Part shown: positions 48,737-57,373 of the stretch, piece after piece
How the letters are laid out: each line of letters opens with the position of its first letter
How positions within the stretch are numbered: position 1 is the stretch's first letter
Assembly (NCBI GenBank): GCA_024280945.1
Contig: JAMXLO010000031.1
Span: 59,503-123,502 of the forward strand
Origin: Acetobacteraceae bacterium
GTDB taxonomy: Bacteria > Pseudomonadota > Alphaproteobacteria > Acetobacterales > Acetobacteraceae
DNA: 64,000 bases
Direction of reading: 5' to 3'
Notes under the pieces: model-generated
Told to the model about the DNA's origin: nothing
The model's input: only the letters and a program-made list of their open reading frames with translations
Database searches by the model: none
Position numbers and translations under genes: made by a program

Positions 48737-49876
48737 ATGGCCGTGCCGCTGAATCAGGCGCTGCGCGTCGGCGCCTATGTCCTGAAGCAGCATCTGACCG
48801 GGCGCAAGCGGTACCCGCTTGTGCTGATGCTGGAACCGCTTTTCCGGTGCAACCTGGCCTGCGCGGGATGCGGCAAGATCGACTACCCGGCGGAGATTTT
48901 GAACCAGCGGCTGTCGGTCGCCGAATGTATGGAGGCGATCGAGGAATGCGGTGCCCCGGTGGTGGTGGTCGCGGGTGGCGAGCCGCTGCTGCATCGCGAG
49001 ATCGAGCAGATCGTCGAGGGCGCGATTGCGCGCAAGAAGTTCGTAATCGTCTGCACCAACGCGTTGCTGCTGGAAAAGAAGATGCATCTGTTCCGGCCCA
49101 GCAAGTGGTTCTCCTGGTCGGTGCATCTGGACGGCCTGCGCGAGGAGCATGACAGGTCAGTTTGCCAGGAGGGCGTCTATGACCGGGCGGTGGCGGCGAT
49201 TGCTGCGGCGAAGCGTGCCGGGTTCCGCACCATAATCAACTGCACGCTGTTCGATACCGCCCAGCCGGCACGCGTTGCGTCGTTCTTCGATGAAGTGATG
49301 GCGATGCGCGTTGACGGCATCTCTGTCTCGCCGGGCTATGCTTATGAGCGAGCGCCCGACCAGCAGCATTTTTTGAACCGGCGCAAGACCAAGGAGCTGT
49401 TCCGCGGCGTCTTCGCGCGGCAGGGCAAGCGAAAGTGGGCGTTCAACCAGTCGTCGATGTTCCTTGATTTCCTCGCCGGGAATCAGACATTCCATTGCAC
49501 GCCGTGGGGCAACCCGACTCGCACCTATTTCGGCTGGCAGCGACCCTGCTATTTGCTCGGCGAAGGCTACGCCAAGACCTTCAAAGAGCTGATGGAGGAG
49601 ACAGACTGGGACCGCTACGGCACCGGCAACTATGAGAAGTGCGCGCAGTGCATGGTGCATTCCGGCTACGAGGCCACCGCGGTGACCGAGACTATCCGGC
49701 GTCCATGGAAAGCGGTGGCGCAGGCGCTGCGCGGTATCCGTACCGAAGGGCCGATGGCACCGGAAATACCGCTGTCAAATCAGCGGCCGGCTGAATACGT
49801 GTTCAGCGCACACGTCCAACAGGCGCTGGCGCGCATCAGGGCGCGCAAGCCGGAACACGTTGCCGAGGCAGACTAA
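48737..49876 (+). CDS. hpnH: adenosyl-hopene transferase HpnH
   Basis: HpnH, 379 residues, a radical SAM enzyme that adds an adenosyl group to diploptene to start C35 extended hopanoids. The cluster motif is C38-N-L-A-C42-A-G-C45; the YPLVLMLEPLFRCNLACAGCGKI context, HLDGLREEHD and the C-terminal cysteines (KCAQCMVHSGYEATA) are typical of HpnH. The start has a strong ribosome site. Presence of hpnH implies that the organism makes extended hopanoids, with a squalene-hopene cyclase elsewhere. Confidence 0.96.
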   Translation: MAVPLNQALRVGAYVLKQHLTGRKRYPLVLMLEPLFRCNLACAGCGKIDYPAEILNQRLSVAECMEAIEECGAPVVVVAGGEPLLHREIEQIVEGAIARKKFVIVCTNALLLEKKMHLFRPSKWFSWSVHLDGLREEHDRSVCQEGVYDRAVAAIAAAKRAGFRTIINCTLFDTAQPARVASFFDEVMAMRVDGISVSPGYAYERAPDQQHFLNRRKTKELFRGVFARQGKRKWAFNQSSMFLDFLAGNQTFHCTPWGNPTRTYFGWQRPCYLLGEGYAKTFKELMEETDWDRYGTGNYEKCAQCMVHSGYEATAVTETIRRPWKAVAQALRGIRTEGPMAPEIPLSNQRPAEYVFSAHVQQALARIRARKPEHVAEAD

Positions 49877-50199
49877 CGTTTAGTTAGAGTGTAGTTCAGG
49901 CTTTTCGACAAGCCCGCCTCGAGCGATCACGCTCTGCTCGGGTTGCTCGGCTGCTTGCGCAGGCGGACGTTGCGACAACGCACGCAGAGGCCACAAGGCG
50001 ATCCGCAAGCCAGCCACTGTCATGCGGCGAACAGGCTTCGGTTCAAGGCGGCTGGTCGCAGCGGCGCACATACCGGCGAACGTGCGGCCCCTGAGCGCGA
50101 TCAGCCGGGACCGATGCGGCCTTTGCTATTGATCTAAATCAATGCGTCGGCAGGTGGCGGCGGTAGCGTCCTCGAAGGCACAGATTTAGGAGGCTCCCG
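49877..50199. other. intergenic region between hpnH and the DoxX gene
   Basis: No convincing gene. A 63-codon minus frame (49880-50071) has no supporting features. The right end carries the FNR/FixK-type box at 50129-50142 and the AGGAGG ribosome site of the DoxX gene at 50188-50193. A small inverted repeat (CTAAC/GTTAG) lies just after the hpnH stop. Confidence 0.55.
50129..50142 (+). promoter_or_regulatory. FNR/FixK/Dnr-type box upstream of the DoxX gene
   Basis: TTGATCTAAATCAA, a perfect match to TTGAT-N4-ATCAA. The centre lies 64 bp before the start codon; a transcription start at about 50177 would place the box at -41.5, the classic activating position. A weak -10 (TAGCGT) lies at 50164-50169. 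This predicts induction under low oxygen or nitrosative conditions. Confidence 0.82.
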
Positions 50200-50676
50200 G
50201 TGGACAGCGTAACGATGGACCGACGATTTGTGTTGGCATTCAGGCTGTTGATGGGCTGGACGTTTCTCTATGCCGGAGCATGGCAGGTGCTGTCGTCTGA
50301 CTTTTCTGCCGCGACGTTCCTTGCCCATACGAAGACATTTCATGACATCTATGCGCCGCTCACGGCGCCGGCGATCGCGCCGGTGCTGACTTTCCTGGTG
50401 AAGTGGGGGCATCTGCTGATCGGTCTGTCGCTGGTGTCCGGGTTGCTGGTACGCGTCAGCGGCGTGTTTGGGGTGGCGCTGCTGCTGGTCTACTGGACCG
50501 CGCACATGAATTTTCCTTATATCGAAAGCCATGTGAACCTGATCATCGACTATCACATTGTCTATGCAACACTGACCGCCTGGTTGGTCGTCGCGAATGC
50601 GGGTCATGTCTGGGGATTGGACGGCTGGCTGGCCAACAGCCGTGTGCCTGGCCATCGCGCCCAGGCGATCGGTTAA
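50200..50676 (+). CDS. DoxX family membrane protein
   Basis: A 158-residue DoxX-like integral membrane protein with four hydrophobic helices (about 9-28, 55-75, 80-105, 118-140). The FRLLMGWTFLYAGAWQVLS start and later YWTAHMNFPYIESHVNLI match the DoxX/DoxD group, members of which act in quinone-linked thiosulfate oxidation or stress-linked complexes. GTG 50200 is preferred because AGGAGG ends seven bases before it; ATG 50215 is too far. The FNR-type box upstream points to use at low oxygen. Exact role unproven. Confidence 0.8.
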   Translation: MDSVTMDRRFVLAFRLLMGWTFLYAGAWQVLSSDFSAATFLAHTKTFHDIYAPLTAPAIAPVLTFLVKWGHLLIGLSLVSGLLVRVSGVFGVALLLVYWTAHMNFPYIESHVNLIIDYHIVYATLTAWLVVANAGHVWGLDGWLANSRVPGHRAQAIG

Positions 50677-50814
50677 AGCCATAGGAAATTCCGTGCGCTG
50701 GCGAGCGCAACGAGGCGATGGACAGCCAGGCCGTTTCCGTACTTCTGATACGCCTGCTCGTAGATACAGTGAAGCAGCAGAGACGCGGCATCCGGCGGTC
50801 CGCCCTGCGCCACG

Positions 50815-51231
50815 TCACTCGTCCGGGGCCGGCGTGCTCCTGGTCTGCTTGATCCATGCACGATGCGCCTTGTTATGCCGGCGTCGGCGCCTGGACGCAG
50901 CGGTAGGACGTGTGGCGATTCGCCGTACCGGGGGCTCCGCCGCCCGCTCGATCAACTGGATCAGCGTTTCCAGCGCGGCCCGACGGTTCCTCTCCTGGGT
51001 GCGAAACCGCCGGGCGGTAATCAGCACATCGCCTTGCTGGGTCGTCCGCCGGCCCGCGATCGTGCGCAACCGGTCCTGTATGTCCTGCGGCAGTCCCGAC
51101 GCAGTCGGATCAAATCGCAATTGCACCGCTGTTGCGACCTTGTTGACGTTCTGTCCGCCGGGGCCCGATGCATGCACGAACGTCTCGACAATGGCGCTCT
51201 CGTCGATCGTCAGGGATGGAGTGATCGAGAT
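50815..51231 (-). CDS. arfB: alternative ribosome-rescue factor ArfB, start codon unclear
   Basis: ArfB (YaeJ-type) peptidyl-tRNA hydrolase that frees stalled ribosomes. The catalytic GPGGQNVNK motif and the basic C-terminal tail (RRRRRHNKAHRAWIK) are intact. Homology to the family N-terminus (ISITPSLTIDESAIVETFV) continues upstream to about 51231, but no ATG, GTG or TTG exists in frame there. An ATGGGGTAA immediately upstream is out of frame, as if a small indel had split the start from the body. The nearest canonical in-frame start, GTG 51177, would remove about 19 conserved-looking residues. It follows mucR by about 24 bp, likely the same transcript. Confidence 0.8.
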   Translation of the reverse strand: MSITPSLTIDESAIVETFVHASGPGGQNVNKVATAVQLRFDPTASGLPQDIQDRLRTIAGRRTTQQGDVLITARRFRTQERNRRAALETLIQLIERAAEPPVRRIATRPTAASRRRRRHNKAHRAWIKQTRSTPAPDE

Positions 51232-51255
51232 TACCCCATCGCGACAGTCGCCGCG

Positions 51256-51690
51256 TCAGGCGCGCTTGCGCCGACCTGGCGCGCGTTTCGGTCGTCGGCC
51301 GGACTTGCGCCCGAGCCCGATCTCTTTCGCCAGGGCGGAGCGCGTCTGCGCATAGTTCGGGGCCACCATCGGATAGTCACGTGGCAAGTCCCACTTCTCG
51401 CGATATTGCTGCGGCGTCAATTTATGGTCGGTCATCAGGTGCCGTTTCAACATCGAAAAGCTCTTGCCGTCTTCCAGGCAAACGATGCGGTCTGCGCGCA
51501 CCGATTGCTTCACGGGTACAGCTGGAGTTGGCTTTTCCGTCTGCGTTGGTGCCTGGCCAATGTTCACCAATGTACGGTAGACTTCCTGGATCAGCGCAGG
51601 CAGTGCATCCGGTGTGACGGCGTTATGTCGAACGTGCGCCGACACGATCTGGGCGGTAAGCCCAAGGATCTGGTCAGTCGATTCGCTCAT
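51256..51690 (-). CDS. MucR/Ros family transcriptional regulator
   Basis: A 144-residue zinc-finger regulator of the MucR family, which binds AT-rich DNA and acts as a global silencer in many Alphaproteobacteria. The finger includes C71 and H84, H89 in CLEDGKSFSMLKRHLMTDHK, followed by LTPQQYREKWDLPRDYPMVAPNYAQTRS. The basic C-terminus (GRKSGRRPKRAPGRRKRA) probably adds DNA contact. Start 51690 is chosen; 51702 is also possible. The twin-hairpin repeat begins about 54 bp upstream. Confidence 0.9.
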   Translation of the reverse strand: MSESTDQILGLTAQIVSAHVRHNAVTPDALPALIQEVYRTLVNIGQAPTQTEKPTPAVPVKQSVRADRIVCLEDGKSFSMLKRHLMTDHKLTPQQYREKWDLPRDYPMVAPNYAQTRSALAKEIGLGRKSGRRPKRAPGRRKRA

Positions 51691-51743
51691 TGTTTGCCCC
51701 ATTCAACCCGACCTGAACACTAACGTTATTCTGGCGAACCGCG

Positions 51744-51820
51744 CTAGTGTGGTGGTTCCGCAGTCCGCCGCTTCGTGGATCAGCCGCCGTAGCGGACTTC
51801 GGAACCAGAAACCACACTAG
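51744..51820. repeat. twin-hairpin repeat, copy B, hairpin 1
   Basis: CTAGTGTGGTGGTTCC at the left is complementary to the right arm ending AACCACACTAG, with GCAGTCCGC pairing with GCGGACTTC. It has the same layout and very similar sequence to 42027-42099. Confidence 0.88.
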
Positions 51821-51833
51821 GATCAATGGTTTG

Positions 51834-51908
51834 CTAGTGTCCTTATCGATTCGGAAGTCCGTATCCAGCGGATCCACACCGTGACGGACTTCCGAATCGG
51901 GACACTAG
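51834..51908. repeat. twin-hairpin repeat, copy B, hairpin 2
   Basis: CTAGTGTCC-(TTAT)-CGATTCGGAAGTCCGT pairs with ACGGACTTCCGAATCGGGACACTAG. As in copy A, the left arm has a four-base insert absent from the right arm. The cores of hairpins 1 and 2 share TTCGGAAGTCCG, so the two hairpins are related to each other. Confidence 0.88.
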
Positions 51909-52267
51909 TGCCGTTTCGAACGCTGGCCTTGGGGCTGCGCCAACAAAGATTGCGATAAATCGCGTTGCGAACTTTTGTTGGGGCCACTCTGCAGACGAGC
52001 TATCCGGGACCATCGCCGTATGTCGGACCGAAGTTCGGCCGCACGTGGGTTATTGGCAAGCCGCATCCGGCGAGTTGGATTACAATCGCAACCATTGTCG
52101 CAAATCGTCGAATCACGCCGAAATCCTGTGGCATGGGTCTGACTCCGAGATCGGTGCCGTAGGTGCGGAGATGGTTACGAAACATGCTGCCGGAAGGTAG
52201 GCAAACAACATGCCTGCTCTATCAGTCACGCTGAAGAAGCAGGCCCTCGGTTCGAACTATGTTCTGG

Positions 52268-52570
52268 TCAACCTGTCGTCGCACCGTAGTTGCACCAACC
52301 TGAGACGGCACTTACCGGACCCTCGACAATGACGCATTGGTCGGGATCAATGAAGTAGTGACAGAAGCCACACGTTTCTGGTCCGCGTTTACCACGATCG
52401 ACATATCCGGCGACCTGTTTGCTGAACTTCTGCCAGCCTGCCGCTGGCTTCTGATCCTGGGGTGTCGTGGCAGGGCGTGCGGTGTCGTCCGCCATCGCGC
52501 GGTTGCCCGCCAACGCGATCAGTCCTTGCAGCAGAAACCTGCGTGGCCGGAGCAAACAACTGGTTGACAT
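52268..52570 (-). CDS. high-potential iron-sulfur protein (HiPIP)
   Basis: A 100-residue HiPIP, a periplasmic [4Fe-4S] electron carrier often found in purple bacteria. A Tat-type signal (RPRRFLLQG at residues 8-16) fits export of a folded cluster protein. Cluster cysteines are C67, C70, C79 and C93, in ETCGFCHYF, DPDQCVIVEG and SGWCNYG. The short spacing between the second and third cysteines is at the low end for the family. HiPIPs donate electrons to photosynthetic reaction centres or terminal oxidases; the partner is not in the window. Confidence 0.9.
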   Translation of the reverse strand: MSTSCLLRPRRFLLQGLIALAGNRAMADDTARPATTPQDQKPAAGWQKFSKQVAGYVDRGKRGPETCGFCHYFIDPDQCVIVEGPVSAVSGWCNYGATTG

Positions 52571-52701
52571 CGTTGGGGATCTCGCCGCTTTGATCACGCG
52601 CAGTATGGCTGCGGATTCCGGCAATTGCCATAATCCAGACGCGGCGGACGTGGGTGCCAGCGCGGCGCGTCTCGCGCCGCCACTGGCGTCACCATCGACC
52701 G

Positions 52702-53478
52702 TCAATGTGGCTCTTGTTCCGGCCAGGCTCGTGTGTCGCGCCCGACCGTGGCGCGACGCGGCATTGGCAGCAGCATGCCGACCTGCTGGCGATAGCGGCG
52801 ATACTGCTGGCCGAAGAGCTGGATCAGATCGCGCTCCTCAAGCTGAATGGCGATCAGGATGTAGCCGGTGGTCGCGATCGCGAACAGCAGGCGCCCAGCC
52901 GTCATCGACGGCGTCGACCAGAAGGCAAGCAAGAAGCTTAGGTAGATGGGATGACGGACGTGGCGATAAAGGAAAGGTGTGTGGAATTTGGGCTCTGGCA
53001 ACTTATTGCCAAACATGCGAGCAAAAACCTGACTGAGACCAAACAGCTCGAAGTGGCTGATCATAAAAGTGCTCACCAACAGCAATCCCCAGCCGAACCA
53101 GAAGACAGCATGGAGTGCCGCTACCATCAGCGGGTTTTGCACGGTCCAGACGGGGTCTGGAATTGGCTGCCACTGCCAATACAGCAGCAACAGTGCCAGG
53201 CTGGCGAACAGGACATAGGTGCTGCGCTCGATGGAAGGCGGCACCACACGAGTCCAGATCCGCTTGAAGGCTGGACGCGCCATTACGCTGTGCTGGATGG
53301 CAAACAACGCGAGCAGCAATGCGTCTACCAGGAGGCTCTGCAGAAGAGGTGCGACATTTCCTGAGTCGATTGCCTTTGGGACCACGAAGTTGCCCACGAA
53401 GCCGATGGCGTAAAGCAAGGTGACGACGAACACGGCATAGCTGCTGATGCCGTACAGCACTGCAAGCAAGCCTGACAT
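52702..53478 (-). CDS. mddA: methanethiol S-methyltransferase-like membrane protein MddA
   Basis: A 258-residue membrane protein with about five helices and a NnrU/isoprenylcysteine methyltransferase-like core. Its blocks ([74 protein letters not shown]) match MddA, which uses S-adenosylmethionine to methylate methanethiol to dimethyl sulfide. The start at 53478 fits the family and has GGAG upstream. The HiPIP gene follows on the same strand, 131 bp away. Function is by strong family resemblance. Confidence 0.85.
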   Translation of the reverse strand: MSGLLAVLYGISSYAVFVVTLLYAIGFVGNFVVPKAIDSGNVAPLLQSLLVDALLLALFAIQHSVMARPAFKRIWTRVVPPSIERSTYVLFASLALLLLYWQWQPIPDPVWTVQNPLMVAALHAVFWFGWGLLLVSTFMISHFELFGLSQVFARMFGNKLPEPKFHTPFLYRHVRHPIYLSFLLAFWSTPSMTAGRLLFAIATTGYILIAIQLEERDLIQLFGQQYRRYRQQVGMLLPMPRRATVGRDTRAWPEQEPH

Positions 53479-53757
53479 CCTCTTGGCTCCTGAGTTCTGT
53501 TGTTTTCGCTGGGGCGGTGTCGACAGCACCCCCGGCGTGACGAGGCGGTCAGGCGCGCTGACCGACCAAGGTCACGATGGCAGCGACGCAGCGCAAACGA
53601 ATGTGCCACCGCTGTTTCCCCGAAGAGTTGCGCGCTGCAACTAGTGACGGAGAACGCGAACGACAAAGGATGGATTCTCACCGGGCAGGTGAGGGAAATT
53701 CATGCGTTGGCCAGCGCCAGAGTGCCCGCAGCCGGTCCGGTGTGGTGTGCGTCGAAC

Positions 53758-56700
53758 CTATTCGGCGGCGATCGGCAGCGGCGTGGCGGTAAGCTTGCTC
53801 AGCAGCGTGCTTCGCTGTCTTTCGGCTTCCAGGCGATTGGCGTCCTTGACCGGGCCGAAGCCGCGAATGATGTCGGGCAACTGCGCGATGGCAACAGCGA
53901 CATCGAGCTTATCTTGCCGAAGCCCAGCGGTAACGGCATGGAGATCGTTGATGTATTGCTCGATCAGTGCCCGTTCCTTACGGCGCTCTTGCTGATGGCC
54001 GAACGGGTCGAGCGGCGTGCCGCGGAGGTACTTGCCGTGCCGCAGCACACGGAACAGTGGCAGTGCGATCCAGCCCGGCAATGCAATCTTGCGGCGACGC
54101 CTGGTCGCCGGATCAGTGCCGCGCGTCAGCGGCGGCGATAGATGGAAAACTGGCTTGTCCCCGTATGTCGCTGCAGCGTGCAGGCGGGCGACCTCGTACT
54201 CGTCCTTGTACGCCATCACCCGATAGAGGCCCTCGGCAACCGCTCGCGCAAGTGGCCCAGGCGCGCCCGAAACCTGTGTCTCGCGCGCGATCACTTCGTC
54301 CAGCAGTGCGCGGTAGCGCCTGGCCAGCCTTTTGCCCTGATAGGCCACCAGCCCTGCGGCGCGCGCGCTGATCAGCGCATCCAGGTCCGCGGGTGGCGCT
54401 TGCAGCGTGTGGATCAGAATCTCATCCTCGAGCTCCGGTTTCTCAGCGAGGATGCGGCCCCAGAGAAAAGCGCGCTGGTTCAGTCCCACCGCCGCGCCGT
54501 TCAGCTCGATCGCGCGCATGATAGCGGGCTCACCCACCGGGACGCGACCGCGCTGCCAGGCAAGACCGAGCAGCATCGTGTTCATCGCCTGCGCGTTGCC
54601 GAACAGGTGCTCTGCCAGGCGTACCGCGTGTAGATAGACCGACGCCGAAGCGTCGGTGGCGCGCTCGATCGTGCGCCGGTGCAGTACGGCATCGATCAGC
54701 AGATTGGCATCGTGCTTGAAGGCGGCGGTGGCCGCGAGATCGAGGTTCCCGATCACCGACGCCGACGCTGCGTTTCGTTCCAGCACGCCAGGGCCCGCGC
54801 CCACCGCCAGGTCGGCGGCGAACATGACGTCTGCGGTGCCGAGAGGAATCCGCACCACGTCCAGCGACGTGTCATCTTCGGCGATCTGCACATGCGCGAC
54901 GACAGTGCCGTTCTTCTGCGCGAGCCCGGTGAAGTCGAGCGTGCGCACCACCTTGCCTTCCAGGTGCGCCGCCATGGCCAGGATGGCGCCTGAGGTCACG
55001 ATGCCGCCGCCACCGATGCCGGCGAACAGCGCGCGCCACGGCTTCTGCGCGGACGGGATGACTGGCGGCGTTAGATCCGCCGCGAGTTCGCCTTCTCGCG
55101 CCTGCCAGTGCGGGTCGGCTTCCGGCGCCTGCGGCGGCCCGGCGACGGTGACGAAGCTCGGGCAGAAGCCCTTCAGGCAGGACAGATCGACGTTGCAGCT
55201 GGTCGGATTGATGCGGCGCTTGCGGCCAAGCGAGGTTTGCACTGGCTCGATCGCGATGCAGCTCGACTGCTTCGAGCAGTCGCCACAGTTCTCGCAGACC
55301 TCCTGGTTGATCACCACGCTCTGCACCGGCTGCGGCATCTTGCCGCGCTTGCGGCGGCGGCGCTTTTCGGTGGCGCAGACTTGATCGTAGATCAGAACGG
55401 ATACACCATCGTAGTTACGCAGCTCGCGCTGCACCTGGTCCAGCTCGGCGCGGGTGTGACGCGTCGTGCCGGCGGGCAGCGTGGACGGCGGGGGCAGTCG
55501 TTCTGCCTCATCGGCGACCACGGCGATGCGCTTGACGCCCTCGGCCGCGACCTGGGCTGCATATTGCGGCACCGTGTAGCCGCCTTCTGCGGGCTGACCG
55601 CCGGTCATCGCCACCGCGTCATTGACCAGCAGCTTGTAGGTGATGCGCGTCCCGGCTGCGACCGCCTGGCGGATCGCCATAATGCCGGAGTGGGTATAGG
55701 TGCCGTCGCCCATATTGGCGAACACGTGCGGCGTGTCGGTGAACGGCGCCATGCCGACGAACGGCGCGCCCTCGCCGCCCATATGCGTGAAGGTGCGGGT
55801 CTGATCGCTTTCGTCGAGCGCCATGAAGTGGCAGCCGATGCCGGCGGTGGCGAAGCTGCCATCAGGCAAACGCGTGGAGGTGCCGTGTGGGCAGCCGGCG
55901 CAGAATGCCGGGATGCGTCGCAACAGGCCGGGCGGACGCTGCGGCAATTGAACGGCCGGCGGATCCTGGACATTCAACCCGGCTGAACGCAGGAAAGTGG
56001 CGAGGCCGGCGGCGACGATTTCCGGCGACAGCTCCATCAGCTGCGACAGCAGCGGTGCGCCACCGGGGTCTGTCTTGCCGCTGACTGCCGGGCGCTGGTC
56101 GGCGGGCAGGTTGTACAACGCGTCGCGGATCTGCGATTCGACGAAGCTGCGCTTTTCCTCGACCACCAGCAGGGCGCGCTTGCCGCGGGCGAAGGCGCGG
56201 AGCCCTTCGGTCTCCAGCGGCCAGGTCATCGCCACCTTGTAGAGTGCAAACTGCGGATGATGTTCCACCTTGAGCATGCGCAGAGCGTGCATCGCGTCTT
56301 CGTGCGCGCGACCCACGGTGACGATCCCGACAGGCGCATCATCGCCGCCAAAAATTCGCCGATCGAGTCGGTTGGCGCGGGCCCAGGCCAGGGCGGCAGG
56401 AAGGCGTTCATCGACAACGCGGCGTTCCAGCTCAACGCGGTCGGCCGGGAAGCGCAGAGCGGGGTCGTAGTTCAGGCCGTGCGGTGGGAGAGCAAAATCG
56501 GGGACAAGAAATGAGCGGCCTGAAGGGATGACGAGGCTGGCGGCCTGCTCGGCAGTTTCGGCGGTGGTCTTCAGCGCGACCCAGAGGCCGCAGAAACGCG
56601 ACAGGGCGACGCCGGCAAGACCGAGGTCGAGGATGTCCTCGACCGAGGCGGGATTGAGCACCGGAACGAATAAGCCTTCGAACACGTGCTCGGTCTGGTG

Positions 56701-57186
56701 TGGATAGGTGGAAGAGTGCGCGCCATGGTCATCGCCGGACACCGCCAACACGCCGCCATGCTTCGCGGTACCGATGAAATTGCCGCAGTGGAGCGCATCG
56801 CCAGCGCGATCGACGCCGGGGCCCTTGCCGTACCACATGCCGAACACGCCATCGACCCGTTTGCCGGGGAACGCGTCGAGCTGCTGCGACCCGTAGAGCA
56901 TGGTGGCGGCGAGGTCTTCGTTCACGCCCGGCTGGAAGCGGATGTTGTGCTCCGCCAGCAGGACCTGCCGATGCCAGGCTTCGCGATCGAGTCCCCCCAA
57001 GGGGGAGCCCCGGTAGCCGGAGATCAGGCCACCAGTGTTGAGGCCGGCAGCGCGGTCGAGCCGCGACTGCTCCAGCAGGATGCGGATCAGCGCCTGGATG
57101 CCGGACAACAGCACCGGCCTGTCGAGATCGATGAAGCGGCTTTCCAACGTGGTCGTTGGGCCGAGACCGATGTCCATCTGGGTCAT
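53758..57186 (-). CDS. fused indolepyruvate ferredoxin oxidoreductase
   Basis: A 1142-residue fusion of the alpha and beta parts of an indolepyruvate:ferredoxin oxidoreductase, which converts aryl-pyruvates (indolepyruvate, phenylpyruvate) to arylacetyl-CoA. The pyrimidine-binding domain is N-terminal, the ThDP motif GDGTYTHSGIMAIRQAV is near residue 490, [4Fe-4S] motifs CENCGDCSKQSSC and SCLKGFCP are near 630-700, and the gamma-type domain follows (ALFAGIGGGGIVTSGAILA). The start MTQMDIGLGP at 57186 fits bacterial fused homologues. It is divergent from the FAD gene and belongs to the arylacyl-CoA cluster. Confidence 0.93.
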   Translation of the reverse strand: MTQMDIGLGPTTTLESRFIDLDRPVLLSGIQALIRILLEQSRLDRAAGLNTGGLISGYRGSPLGGLDREAWHRQVLLAEHNIRFQPGVNEDLAATMLYGSQQLDAFPGKRVDGVFGMWYGKGPGVDRAGDALHCGNFIGTAKHGGVLAVSGDDHGAHSSTYPHQTEHVFEGLFVPVLNPASVEDILDLGLAGVALSRFCGLWVALKTTAETAEQAASLVIPSGRSFLVPDFALPPHGLNYDPALRFPADRVELERRVVDERLPAALAWARANRLDRRIFGGDDAPVGIVTVGRAHEDAMHALRMLKVEHHPQFALYKVAMTWPLETEGLRAFARGKRALLVVEEKRSFVESQIRDALYNLPADQRPAVSGKTDPGGAPLLSQLMELSPEIVAAGLATFLRSAGLNVQDPPAVQLPQRPPGLLRRIPAFCAGCPHGTSTRLPDGSFATAGIGCHFMALDESDQTRTFTHMGGEGAPFVGMAPFTDTPHVFANMGDGTYTHSGIMAIRQAVAAGTRITYKLLVNDAVAMTGGQPAEGGYTVPQYAAQVAAEGVKRIAVVADEAERLPPPSTLPAGTTRHTRAELDQVQRELRNYDGVSVLIYDQVCATEKRRRRKRGKMPQPVQSVVINQEVCENCGDCSKQSSCIAIEPVQTSLGRKRRINPTSCNVDLSCLKGFCPSFVTVAGPPQAPEADPHWQAREGELAADLTPPVIPSAQKPWRALFAGIGGGGIVTSGAILAMAAHLEGKVVRTLDFTGLAQKNGTVVAHVQIAEDDTSLDVVRIPLGTADVMFAADLAVGAGPGVLERNAASASVIGNLDLAATAAFKHDANLLIDAVLHRRTIERATDASASVYLHAVRLAEHLFGNAQAMNTMLLGLAWQRGRVPVGEPAIMRAIELNGAAVGLNQRAFLWGRILAEKPELEDEILIHTLQAPPADLDALISARAAGLVAYQGKRLARRYRALLDEVIARETQVSGAPGPLARAVAEGLYRVMAYKDEYEVARLHAAATYGDKPVFHLSPPLTRGTDPATRRRRKIALPGWIALPLFRVLRHGKYLRGTPLDPFGHQQERRKERALIEQYINDLHAVTAGLRQDKLDVAVAIAQLPDIIRGFGPVKDANRLEAERQRSTLLSKLTATPLPIAAE

Positions 57187-57373
57187 CTCTCGCAGTGAAG
57201 CCTGACCGAAACATAGGATTGCGGCAGTGATCTTGCCATGTGAGGCGCGGTCGCGCACAGGGAATTGGTGAAATTGCGGCGAAGCTGCGCCCGTGTCGTC
57301 CCGCGCGACATGTCGTTGCGGGGAAGGCAGGGGCAAAGCAATGTCGCTCGGGTCATGTCGATTGGAGCAAGGT

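Larger units (their letters stand above)
51691..52267. other. intergenic region with repeat copy B
   Basis: Contains the twin-hairpin repeat (51744-51908) and about 360 bp with no convincing gene. A 39-codon frame at 52210-52329 starts MPALSVTLKKQALG but runs into the HiPIP gene on the other strand and is not supported. Confidence 0.5.

Noticed and set aside
49880..50071. 63-codon minus frame between hpnH and doxX
   Set aside because: No ribosome site or conserved features; lies in a likely regulatory region.
50673..50861. Small minus frame overlapping the arfB end
   Set aside because: Arg/Pro-rich, overlaps a certain gene, no ribosome site.
52230..52270. A tRNA T-arm-like GGTTCGAACTA string
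   Set aside because: No matching stems or anticodon arm can be formed around it.
52210..52329. A 39-codon plus-strand frame starting MPALSVTLKK
   Set aside because: It overlaps the 3' end of the HiPIP gene, is very short, and has no recognised relatives.
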